Positions 1 to 6,823 of a stretch of DNA of 8,272 nt are shown one piece after another. The stretch's first letter is position 1. Every line of letters starts with the position of its first letter. Source of the DNA: Rhodothermales bacterium (GTDB taxonomy: Bacteria; Bacteroidota; Rhodothermia; Rhodothermales; UBA10348); NCBI GenBank assembly GCA_013003255.1, contig JABDJZ010000517.1, positions 1 through 8,272 of the forward strand. The letters are read 5' to 3'. The notes beneath the pieces are model-generated. The model saw only the letters and a list, made by a program, of their open reading frames with translations, ran no database searches and had not been told where the DNA came from. Made by a program: the position numbers and the translations under genes.

Positions 1-2350
1 CGGATGAGAGGAGCGTCGCCAGGGCTGCGAGCGCGTCAGCAACCTTGCCGTGCCACTCCTCCTCGGCCAGACGCTGGACCGAGCTCAGGTTTCCGGGAAT
101 GAGGATGGACTGGGCCGCTTGCGCGGAGGCAAGTCGCACGCGGGGATCGGGATGAGCCATCAGCGCCAATACTCGCATTCGCAGCGGGCGTGCGGTCTCG
201 ACGGAATTGGCGGATGCGAGGGCCTGTATGATCAGGCTGGCCGAAAGGTCGGGGTCCGTCAGTTCCAGAAAATCGTCGCCCGTGAGTCGGGAGAGGCCGG
301 CCAGAACCTCAATCCCGGCCCCCCTCACGAGGTCTCCCTCCGAGGGCGTAATCAGGGCGGAACGAGCCAGAGCCTCGGCCTCTTCGCCCTGGACCGACGC
401 GACCGCCAAGGCCTGAATGTGGGCCTCAGTTTCTCGCCGGGCCAGGGCATCGAACGCGTCGTTGGCAGTTCCGTCAGGGTACATCCGGAGCAGGCCCTCC
501 GCTGCAGCGAGCCGGACCTCCGGAGATTCATCTGCCAGTTGGTCGGCGAGCAGTTGCTGGTGGGCCGGGGATGGATGAAGCCGACCCAGAGAGCGCACGA
601 TCCGCGCTCTGATCCAGGCGTCGGCCTCGCTCTGGAGGGCCAGCCGGACGGTCAGCGTGATCGCTGGATCGTCCGGAAAACCAGCCAACTCGTCGGCCGC
701 CCGCCACCGTGTGGCGAAGCTTCCGTAGCGCAGTCTTGACGAGACTGCCGAGAGGTCAAAGGCGTGATTGATCCGAAGCAGGTGATGACCGTCCGGGTCA
801 ATGGTTACGTATCTGGGCGGCAGTGCGCTGGTCAGAACGAATGTCTCTTCCCGATCCCCAAGGCTGATGCCCCTTCGCTCCGGTTGGTTGAAGGGCAGCC
901 ATTCCAGTTCAGTATCCAGCGGAAACACCCCCGGCACCAGGGGCCGGTCCTGGGTTTGCGTGATCGCCGCCCGGGCTTCCTCACCACCTTGGCCTACTTC
1001 TGGTGAGATGGTGATCTCGGGGTGTCCGGCGGCAAACACGTAGGCGTCGAAGAGGCGCGATATGGATCCCGGGCCGTCCGGCTCCAGCAGGGCCAGCAGG
1101 ACATCAGAGTCCACGGAACCGAACGCGTGACGGGCCAGAAGCCGACGCATCGTCGCCCAGAAAACAGACGGTCCGACCAGCGCGCTCACCGTCTGGAGAA
1201 CCAGGGGACCCTTGTACCTGGCATGCTGATCGTCCAGGTTGGCGGGATCGAAATAGCGGTCCCAGACGAGGGGTCTCTGATAGGAGTCGGCTTCCTCAAA
1301 GTACATGTCCGCCAGTAGGGCGCGGACCCTCTCGACGCTCACGCCCTCCTCCTCAAGGAAGGTCAGAGCCAGTGCGCCCGCTAGTCCGTCATTGACCCAG
1401 GCCTCCGTCCACCAGTCCGGGGCCAGAACGCCGTGTGTCCACTGGCGCGCGACGGAGGCCGCCAGATGATAGGTATCCAACTCCGGCGGCTGACCCTGAG
1501 AATGAGTGGATCGCAGCGTCTGGACGCCGGGCCAGGTTATGGCTGGCACGGTGGGCGGCAGCACGACGACGTCCACGGAGTCCCAGGGTGGCCGGTAGCC
1601 TGACTTGCGCTCCACGTATTCCAGCACGGAGTCGATAAGCTCAGTGTCCGAATCCTCGAGCGGTTCCGTGTCGGCCGCCAGATGGTAGCGGACGATGCCG
1701 GCCCGGATGGTGTCGAACCTGCCTGCTACCAGGCCAAGGTCCTGGACACGGACGGACCGGGCAGGCACAAACTGGACGACGCCATCGCGCTCCGTTCTTC
1801 GGCCTCCCGCCACAACGCTCCAGCCCGCGGGGGCTTCGACCGAAAGGCGCGCCTGAAAGCGCTCGCCGGGGTCATCGGGTAGGGGAAGCCAGGCGCGCTC
1901 GGTCCACACACAGCAGGCGTTCTTGTGAGCCGGATCACCGTGGACCCCCATGCCGCGCCCGGCCTGCTGTCGGAAAAAGATGGAGATCGTGGTCGGACTG
2001 GCCGTAGACAAGGGTTCGGAGAAGCTGAACACCACACTGTCTCCGCGAACTACGGCCAGGGCCGTGTCACCCCGGGCTGCCTCCACCCGCAAGGAGTCAA
2101 CCATGCCGCGGTGGGTGGGCCATGTAAACTGGAGCACGTTCCCGGTTCGTGCGACAACCTCGGCGTTCATCTGCACCGCGAGTTGGCGGTCCTCATTCAG
2201 CAGCCGAGCCTGAACGCGAACATCGCGGATGTCCACGACGCGATCCGGAAAGGCGCGGACGGGAGCATCAAACACGAACTGGGCCTGCGCGGGTAGACTG
2301 AGCAGGAGACTCGCCAGCAGCGCCCCGGCCTTGGACGGGAGCCCGCTCAC
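1..2350 (-). CDS. Exported M1-aminopeptidase-like protein with HEAT repeats, catalytic residues lost (3' end outside window)
   Basis: The frame is open for 783 codons from a GTG at 2350 to the window edge, so the C-terminus is missing. Residues 1-23 form a signal peptide ending AQA|QF. An M1-type N-terminal beta domain follows, with the family motif seen as WLPLPDDP (154-161). The peptidase-like domain (about 220-450) contains PAITWPG (269-275) where M1 enzymes have GAMENWG, ASVARQW (298-304) where they have HExxHQW, and NDG (320-322) where they have NEG. The spacing between the second 'His' position (R302) and the 'Glu' position (D321) is 18 residues, exactly as in active M1 enzymes. ARYKG (377-381) matches the usual PYEKG, with Arg at the catalytic Tyr position. 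From about 570 onward there are HEAT-like helical repeats, for example PEVRLAAAEGLL (from 610) and DPRVRLASAQAA (from 735). Family assignment is strong. Loss of peptidase activity is inferred from these residues. A scaffold or binding role in the periplasm is a guess. The gene overlaps the flippase stop and is probably translationally coupled to it. Confidence 0.88.
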   Translation of the reverse strand, partial: MSGLPSKAGALLASLLLSLPAQAQFVFDAPVRAFPDRVVDIRDVRVQARLLNEDRQLAVQMNAEVVARTGNVLQFTWPTHRGMVDSLRVEAARGDTALAVVRGDSVVFSFSEPLSTASPTTISIFFRQQAGRGMGVHGDPAHKNACCVWTERAWLPLPDDPGERFQARLSVEAPAGWSVVAGGRRTERDGVVQFVPARSVRVQDLGLVAGRFDTIRAGIVRYHLAADTEPLEDSDTELIDSVLEYVERKSGYRPPWDSVDVVVLPPTVPAITWPGVQTLRSTHSQGQPPELDTYHLAASVARQWTHGVLAPDWWTEAWVNDGLAGALALTFLEEEGVSVERVRALLADMYFEEADSYQRPLVWDRYFDPANLDDQHARYKGPLVLQTVSALVGPSVFWATMRRLLARHAFGSVDSDVLLALLEPDGPGSISRLFDAYVFAAGHPEITISPEVGQGGEEARAAITQTQDRPLVPGVFPLDTELEWLPFNQPERRGISLGDREETFVLTSALPPRYVTIDPDGHHLLRINHAFDLSAVSSRLRYGSFATRWRAADELAGFPDDPAITLTVRLALQSEADAWIRARIVRSLGRLHPSPAHQQLLADQLADESPEVRLAAAEGLLRMYPDGTANDAFDALARRETEAHIQALAVASVQGEEAEALARSALITPSEGDLVRGAGIEVLAGLSRLTGDDFLELTDPDLSASLIIQALASANSVETARPLRMRVLALMAHPDPRVRLASAQAAQSILIPGNLSSVQRLAEEEWHGKVADALAALATLLSS

Positions 2351-3360
2351 GACTCCGATCCTCCGGATTCCAGTGTGAACCCCATGCGCAGAATGAAAAA
2401 CGCCCCGGTGACCACGTAGATGAGCATTTGCCCGGTGTGGGTCAGGATGGCGTACGAAGCCGCGGCATCCTGGGTAAAGGCGAAAAGCAGCACCAGCACC
2501 TGGATGGTGATGTAGTGGTATGAGCCTATGCCGCCCGGGGAGGGAATGACCACGCCGATCGCGCCCAGCAGCATGATCCCCCAGGCATCAACGAGCCCGA
2601 CATCGAACGCCTGGTTGAAACCGAACATCACGAAAGGCAGGTAGGCCATCAGTCCGTAGCAGAACCACATCGCTACAGTGGAGACTACGAGAGCCGCCTT
2701 TCTGGGTGTGCGCCAGATGGTTGCCAATCCGTCGCGAAGGGAACCCAGCGTGGCCGCGAACCGCGCCCAATGCCCGGTTGCCAGCCAGCGATACAACAGG
2801 TAGGCCAGCGCGCCCATGACGGCGGTGCCGACCACGTAGATCCAGAACGGAATGTGAGGCAGGCGGTCCATCACCGGGTCGAGCAGCAGGTCGCGGATGG
2901 TCCCCAACTGTCCGGCAAAGACCAGCGGCAGCGTCAGCATGGCCAAGGCCATGGTGAACACGTCCAGGATGCGCTCCGTAATGACGGTACCAAGGACCGA
3001 GGCAAAGGGTTGCCTGTAGCGACGGGACACGTTGGCCGTGCGCACCAGTTCACCGACCCTGGGCGCCACGTAGTTGGCCATGTACCCGATCATCAACGAT
3101 CCGAAAGCGTCCGTCAGCGAAACCGGCCTGGATTTCTCCCGTGGCGGGATCTGATCCAGCAGAAACGTCCATCGCCAGGCCCGAAGGAGATGGCTCAGCA
3201 GGGTTGCGCCGATAATGGGACCGATCCACCAGTAGTTGGCCTCCCGGAGGTCACGGCCCACGGTCTCAAAGTCCACGCCGCGCAGCGCCAGATACAGAAG
3301 TCCTCCGGCCAGCACGAAGCTGCCCGCCCGGGTGAGCTGTGCTTTGAGTCGCGGATTCAA
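2347..3360 (-). CDS. Flippase-like integral membrane protein (LPG synthase TM / UPF0104 family)
   Basis: This is a 337-residue polytopic membrane protein with about seven to eight hydrophobic segments (roughly 12-28, 44-60, 85-99, 122-150, 172-190, 222-247, 258-275, 284-325). Motifs typical of the lysylphosphatidylglycerol-synthase TM region family are visible: LLRAWRW (58-64), NYVAPRVGELVRT (97-108), ITERILD (127-133) and PSPGGIGSYHY (273-283). The soluble lysyl-transferase domain of MprF is absent, so this is the stand-alone flippase-like form. Such proteins are associated with moving lipids or lipid-linked molecules across the inner membrane, but the substrate cannot be read from sequence. 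The start appears to be TTG at 3360, because the same frame is closed three codons upstream by the lolA stop. No clear Shine-Dalgarno site precedes it. It lies 6 bases after lolA and overlaps the next gene, so co-transcription is very likely. Confidence 0.9.
   Translation of the reverse strand: MNPRLKAQLTRAGSFVLAGGLLYLALRGVDFETVGRDLREANYWWIGPIIGATLLSHLLRAWRWTFLLDQIPPREKSRPVSLTDAFGSLMIGYMANYVAPRVGELVRTANVSRRYRQPFASVLGTVITERILDVFTMALAMLTLPLVFAGQLGTIRDLLLDPVMDRLPHIPFWIYVVGTAVMGALAYLLYRWLATGHWARFAATLGSLRDGLATIWRTPRKAALVVSTVAMWFCYGLMAYLPFVMFGFNQAFDVGLVDAWGIMLLGAIGVVIPSPGGIGSYHYITIQVLVLLFAFTQDAAASYAILTHTGQMLIYVVTGAFFILRMGFTLESGGSES
2359..2364 (-). promoter_or_regulatory. Shine-Dalgarno site for the M1-like gene
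   Basis: On the minus strand GGAGGA lies 8 bases before the GTG at 2350, inside the last codons of the flippase gene. It is the best ribosome binding site in the window. It decides the GTG start, whose last two bases overlap the flippase stop codon (GTGA). Confidence 0.7.
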
Positions 3361-3366
3361 CAGGAG

Positions 3367-4032
3367 TCAGTCAGAACGAAGATCGACCACTTCGGCGCCG
3401 GCCGGTACGTCAAACCGGAACAGGGCGTCGTCCAGGTCAGGGTTCTCCGTGATCTCGGAGAGCTGTATGCGAATGCTGACTTCGTTGATGTCATCAACCC
3501 GGATTTCCGTTATGAGTGCGTCAGCGTCCCTGACGATCAACTCAAGATGGCGAAAGTAGTCGTCGGGATCCCGGGGGGAGAGTTCGATTTGCCACGAATT
3601 CCCGCTCCGGACCGTGCCGGCCACGTCGAACCGCTCATCGAATGCATACAGAAACTGATGTACCGAGAAGCTCATCTCGTCCTCGATTTGATTGTCGATG
3701 AGCACCTGCTTCTCAATGGGGTCGTAGATCCACGAGGTGTCGCCGTCGGTGACAATGGTTCGTGTCCCGGTTAGAATCCGGTACGCTTTCCCTCGCATGA
3801 ACAGGGATCCACTGATTTCCTCCGGCTCATCGAAGAGATCAGAGGTCATGGTCTGGTCAAAGCGCGCCTGGAGGGTTTCCAACTCGGAATAGTGCTGCAG
3901 GACGCGGGATACGATGTCCGATTGGCCCAGCGCGGGGCGGGCGAACTGTAGCAGGACGCAGACAGTCAGTGTTACGAAAAGTCGAAATCGGGTGGTGTAC
4001 ACGCTTGTAACCGGGTTGTGAAACGCTGCCAT
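3367..4032 (-). CDS. lolA: Outer-membrane lipoprotein carrier protein LolA
   Basis: LolA is the periplasmic chaperone that takes mature lipoproteins from the LolCDE ABC transporter and carries them to the outer membrane. From the ATG at 4032 the protein has 221 residues, a normal LolA length. The signal peptide has a basic start (TTRFR), a hydrophobic core (LFVTLTVCVLLQF) and a likely ALG|Q cleavage at about residue 36. The mature part shows the half-barrel family pattern: LQARFDQT, GSLFMRGKAYRI, DGDTSWIYDP, a FRHLELIV strand, and the C-terminal FDVPAGAEVVDL. A TTG at 4044 would add four residues (MHLR). Neither start has a well-spaced Shine-Dalgarno site, so the choice between them is open. 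The gene follows the class V enzyme by 13-25 bases and precedes the flippase-like gene by 6. No lolB-like gene is in the window. Its likely clients include the lipoprotein encoded at 5871-6725. Confidence 0.93.
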   Translation of the reverse strand: MAAFHNPVTSVYTTRFRLFVTLTVCVLLQFARPALGQSDIVSRVLQHYSELETLQARFDQTMTSDLFDEPEEISGSLFMRGKAYRILTGTRTIVTDGDTSWIYDPIEKQVLIDNQIEDEMSFSVHQFLYAFDERFDVAGTVRSGNSWQIELSPRDPDDYFRHLELIVRDADALITEIRVDDINEVSIRIQLSEITENPDLDDALFRFDVPAGAEVVDLRSD

Positions 4033-4057
4033 CCTGAGGTGCAATCGCCGTGCCCGC

Positions 4058-5221
4058 TCAGGCCAGGGCGCGCGCGTGGCTGACCAATCCTTCGACCAGC
4101 GCCTCCGCGTCTCTTGTGGCGTTGTACACGTTCGGGGAGATTCGGATCGCGTCGCCCCGGACGGATACCGAGATATTGCGCGCGTCGAAGGCCTGCTTCA
4201 GTTGGGCCGGGTCCATCCCGCGAGGGAGGCGCAGGCCGAAGAGATGATCGCCCCGCCAGGCGGCCTCCTCGACCTCAAAACCGAGCTCGGTTGCCGCGGG
4301 GATGATGGCCTGCGAAATCGTTCGGCAGTATGCCTGGATGGCCTCCGGTCCCCAGCCGTTCAGGAGTCGGAGCGCCTCCAGAAGCATGGGAACGAGAATG
4401 AAATTGCTGCGCTCACCCACATCATAGCGGGCGGCGCCGGGTCCGTACTCGTCCCGGTACCGGACGAGTCCCGCGAAATCGTGGCTGTCACGGCGGGATA
4501 TCCAGTTTTCCTCCAGCGGTACGCCGTTATCAAACCGGTTGCCAAACCAGGCCAGGCCGATGCTGTAGGGTCCAAGCAGCCACTTGTAGCCCGCACAGAT
4601 CACTGCGTCCGGCTGAATGCGCTGCACATCGAAGGGAAGGGCGCCGACGGACTGCGTGCCATCGATCACCAAAGCCGCTCCGACGTCCCGGGCCCGGCGC
4701 CCGATGGCCTCCAGATCAAACAGGGTTCCATCAGCCCAGTGCACATGCGGCAGCGCGACGACGGCCGTGTTGCGGTCAATGGCTTCAAGGATGCGCTCGT
4801 TCCAACGCCGTCCGCGATCCGGTCCGGCGATGGGTTCAACGTGGGTCACCAGCGCCCCTTTGTCGGCGGCCAGGCGCGTCCACGTGTAGACGTTGCTCGG
4901 AAACTGTTCACGCAGGGTGACAATGCGCTGTCCGCGCGAAACCGGCAAATTCCTGGCGGCCGTTGCCAGCCCATAGGACGCAGCCGGGATAATGGCGACG
5001 CGCGCCGGGTCCTCAGCGTGAATGAGGTCGGCAAACTCGGATCGAAGTGCCTCACCGTCCCGGAAGAAGTCATCGGGCGTGACCGCTGCCGGGGCCCGCT
5101 TCCTGGCGATGGCTTCGATTCCTGCACGCTCTACGCGGCGTGGAATCGGCGCCATGTAGGCACAATTCAGGTAGTGTTGATCCTTGGGGAGGGCGAACGC
5201 CTCCGCCTGACATTCGAGCAT
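4058..5221 (-). CDS. Class V aminotransferase-fold PLP-dependent enzyme
   Basis: This is a 387-residue cytosolic fold-type I PLP enzyme of the class V aminotransferase group, which includes isopenicillin-N epimerase-like, kynureninase-like and cysteine-desulfurase-like proteins. Visible landmarks are NCAYMAPIP (19-27, substrate-entry loop), PHVHWADGTLFD (158-169), the cofactor-binding Asp and Gln in VIDGTQS (D187, Q190), the Schiff-base lysine in GYKWLLGP (K213), and the C-terminal IRISPNVYN (359-367), whose Arg normally binds the substrate carboxylate. There is no cysteine near the position used by cysteine desulfurases (only C4, C20, C209 and C299), so desulfurase activity is unlikely. The true substrate and reaction are unknown. 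The ATG at 5221 has an AGGG-like stretch about 11-14 bases upstream. The gene lies 33 bases after the His-rich gene and just before lolA, with no functional link to lipoprotein transport that I recognise. Confidence 0.9.
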   Translation of the reverse strand: MLECQAEAFALPKDQHYLNCAYMAPIPRRVERAGIEAIARKRAPAAVTPDDFFRDGEALRSEFADLIHAEDPARVAIIPAASYGLATAARNLPVSRGQRIVTLREQFPSNVYTWTRLAADKGALVTHVEPIAGPDRGRRWNERILEAIDRNTAVVALPHVHWADGTLFDLEAIGRRARDVGAALVIDGTQSVGALPFDVQRIQPDAVICAGYKWLLGPYSIGLAWFGNRFDNGVPLEENWISRRDSHDFAGLVRYRDEYGPGAARYDVGERSNFILVPMLLEALRLLNGWGPEAIQAYCRTISQAIIPAATELGFEVEEAAWRGDHLFGLRLPRGMDPAQLKQAFDARNISVSVRGDAIRISPNVYNATRDAEALVEGLVSHARALA

Positions 5222-5254
5222 CTGTTTGGCACCCTGGTGAGTGCCGAAGATACC

Positions 5255-5767
5255 CTACCGACTGTCTGAATCCGGCTTTACCACGATTCGGTACGTGTGG
5301 CGACCGGTCTCGTCCTGGGATTCCTCTATCTCGACCGCGCCATCAATGGAATCAAGGTGCAGCCGGGGCATTTCCTGGAGCCCGAGATCCATCTCTATGG
5401 CCCGCGCAGCCCGGCGTGCCTCTTCGATCAGCGCATCCACCTCGTCGGCATGTACCTGGTCGACATGATCCGCGTGCAGTCTCCACTTGTAGCGGGCGCG
5501 GTGGCGACGTTTGCGGTCAATGTCCTCTCCAACGGACCAGACTTCGTTGTCGTGCCGGTGCTTGACGTGCCACTCGTGACCCTGCCCACCGAACAGCGTA
5601 ACGGCATCGCTGGATGTCCCCGAGACCACATAGGTGTGGTGAATCGTAGAGTCCGTATCAAGGAAACGCTGCTTGACAAACGTGGCAATGTTGGCAACGA
5701 GCAGGATGAGCGCGCAGATGCTCAATCCCATGACAAGTTGGTCTCGGCGGTTGGTAGGCATTTCCAT
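5255..5767 (-). CDS. Single-pass membrane protein with histidine-rich soluble part, function unknown
   Basis: I do not recognise this 170-residue protein. A basic N-terminus (NRR, 6-8) precedes one hydrophobic segment (11-31), so it is probably anchored in the inner membrane with the rest in the periplasm. The soluble part holds 12 histidines in total, with HEWHVKHRH at 64-72 and further ones at 43, 44, 89, 98, 101, 106, 137 and 157, mixed with many Asp and Glu. A basic stretch (RKRRHRARYKWR, 85-96) and a charged helix (about 107-127, EEARRAARAIE) follow. The end is beta-like (AVEIEE, TYRIVV). The His clusters could bind a metal ion, but there is no recognised metal-site motif, so this is inference. 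The start is ATG at 5767 or the in-frame ATG at 5761. No Shine-Dalgarno site is seen. It is likely the first gene of the operon running to the M1-like gene, with a gap of about 103 bases upstream that may hold its promoter. Confidence 0.75.
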   Translation of the reverse strand: MEMPTNRRDQLVMGLSICALILLVANIATFVKQRFLDTDSTIHHTYVVSGTSSDAVTLFGGQGHEWHVKHRHDNEVWSVGEDIDRKRRHRARYKWRLHADHVDQVHADEVDALIEEARRAARAIEMDLGLQEMPRLHLDSIDGAVEIEESQDETGRHTYRIVVKPDSDSR

Positions 5768-5870
5768 GGCGGGCAGCGATCAGTGTGAGAAAGGGTGTTG
5801 CGCGTCCGATGTCTCAAAGACGATTCGGTAGGGGCGAGTATTGTGTCTCGTTCACGAAACGTGCAAAAAT

Positions 5871-6725
5871 CTAGTTGGCCAACCGGGCGAGCCGCCTGGT
5901 CGGGATGGCATCAAAAACGTCTTCGAAAATGTCGTCGTCGAAGTCTCCGCGAGCTTCCATCACGACGACAAAGCGGTTTTCCACGATCAGGACCCCGTCG
6001 AATTCATCGCTTCGGCCGTCCCGGTCACGGGCAATGCGGGCCGGGTAGCCGTTGATGCGGGTGGTGCGGCTGTAGTCCCGGTCTTCTCGCCGCGTTATGG
6101 ACGAGTCCAGTAGATCTTCGCTGCGCGCAAGCAGTCCGCGAAGGGTCCCCAGGTCAGCCACGACAACCGACAGGCGGTCTCCATCGTCGTTTCGGTACTT
6201 GGCCTTGGCGTGCGAGACCGAGATGCCCCATCGGCCGGCTTCGTCCGAGTCCGTGTTGTAGCGCTCCATGCCTTCAATTTCGTCCGGGAGGAAGTCGCGC
6301 AGACGACTCGGAGAGACAGCCTCAACGCCGTCCTCATTCTGCAGCGCCTTGCCTACGTCCTCAAGGACCTGCCCGATGCTTTCGGCCACGCCCACGTCCT
6401 CAAGGGCATCCTCGGCCTCTCGGCGCGCCTCGCGCGACCAGCGCTCGGATCCTCGTTCCACTTCCTCCGAGGCATCATCGAGGCGCTCCCTCGCAGCCTG
6501 AAGTTGCTCGCGGGCCTTCTCGAGTCTTCGTTCGGCCTCTTCAGAAGCCCGTTCCAGTTCTCGGGAGGCGTCCCGACGTGCCTCCTCAAGGCGATCGGCC
6601 GCTTCTTCTCGAGCCTCTTCCAGGCGTTCCTCAGCCCGTTCCAAGCTGCGTTCATTCCGATCAGTTTCAATCCGGCATCCTGAAAGGAAGACCAAAAAAG
6701 CGACGGCGAAAAGAAGGCGGTACAT
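5871..6725 (-). CDS. Lipoprotein with hendecad coiled coil and unrecognised C-terminal domain
   Basis: This 284-residue protein starts with a lipoprotein signal peptide: a short basic start (MYR), a hydrophobic core, then the lipobox LSGC with Cys17 as the lipidated residue. Residue +2 is Arg, not Asp, which under the E. coli sorting rule favours transfer to the outer membrane by the Lol system. LolA is encoded about 1.8 kb downstream. Residues 24-108 are almost purely Glu, Arg, Ala and Leu and should form a long coiled coil with 11-residue periodicity. After a linker, residues 143-284 form a compact alpha/beta-looking domain (FLPDEIEGMERY, ISVSHAKAKYR, LSVVVADLG, INGYPARIA, VENRFVVVMEARG) that I cannot assign to a named family. 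The overall design, a lipid anchor plus rod plus globular domain, suggests a periplasmic spacer or envelope-structural protein. Gaps of about 100 bases on each side suggest its own transcription unit. No Shine-Dalgarno site precedes the ATG. Confidence 0.85.
   Translation of the reverse strand: MYRLLFAVAFLVFLSGCRIETDRNERSLERAEERLEEAREEAADRLEEARRDASRELERASEEAERRLEKAREQLQAARERLDDASEEVERGSERWSREARREAEDALEDVGVAESIGQVLEDVGKALQNEDGVEAVSPSRLRDFLPDEIEGMERYNTDSDEAGRWGISVSHAKAKYRNDDGDRLSVVVADLGTLRGLLARSEDLLDSSITRREDRDYSRTTRINGYPARIARDRDGRSDEFDGVLIVENRFVVVMEARGDFDDDIFEDVFDAIPTRRLARLAN
6504..6635 (-). repeat. Four tandem hendecad (33-nt) units within the lipoprotein coiled coil
   Basis: Residues 31-74 of the lipoprotein divide into four 11-residue units: AEERLEEAREE, AADRLEEARRD, ASRELERASEE and AERRLEKAREQ. 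Ala starts each unit (31, 42, 53, 64). Leu occupies position 5 of each (35, 46, 57, 68) and Ala position 8 (38, 49, 60, 71). After residue 68 the hydrophobic spacing changes to seven (L68, L75, L82, V89). The DNA repeat is degenerate, so the periodicity is protein-level. Confidence 0.8.
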
Positions 6726-6823
6726 GGGCAGAGAAGCTGAGGGACGAAAGGCGGGACTACGGCCTCTGTCTGTAAAAGTGACACACGGGGCTCCTGAAAG
6801 TTTGCCCGTCCTTCATAAATGCC

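Noticed and set aside
50..739. Plus-strand open frame opposite the HEAT-repeat part of the M1-like gene
   Set aside because: It is a shadow of a continuous minus-strand coding frame with HEAT motifs, and its translation is of no recognisable type.
2770..3774. Long plus-strand open frame (334 codons) opposite the flippase and lolA genes
   Set aside because: It is antisense to two clearly recognisable genes, has a low-complexity Gln/Arg/Gly-rich translation with no family features, and is expected by chance in GC-rich DNA.
4058..5221. Annotation of the class V enzyme as a cysteine desulfurase
   Set aside because: No cysteine is present in the C-terminal region where the catalytic Cys would be. 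Only the shared fold motifs match.
4076..5269. Plus-strand open frame (397 codons) opposite the class V PLP enzyme
   Set aside because: The minus-strand product has unmistakable PLP-enzyme motifs. The plus-strand translation has none and mirrors the codon bias of the real gene.
5853..5863. CACG-AAA-CGTG hairpin just after the lipoprotein gene
   Set aside because: The stem has only 4 bp. On the minus strand its T-run precedes rather than follows the stem, so it does not look like a terminator for that gene.
6785..6809. Possible terminator hairpin after the Nramp-like gene
   Set aside because: The stem (ACGGGC with GCCCCGT) needs a bulge, the loop is 12 bases, and the T-run comes several bases later, so it is too weak to list.
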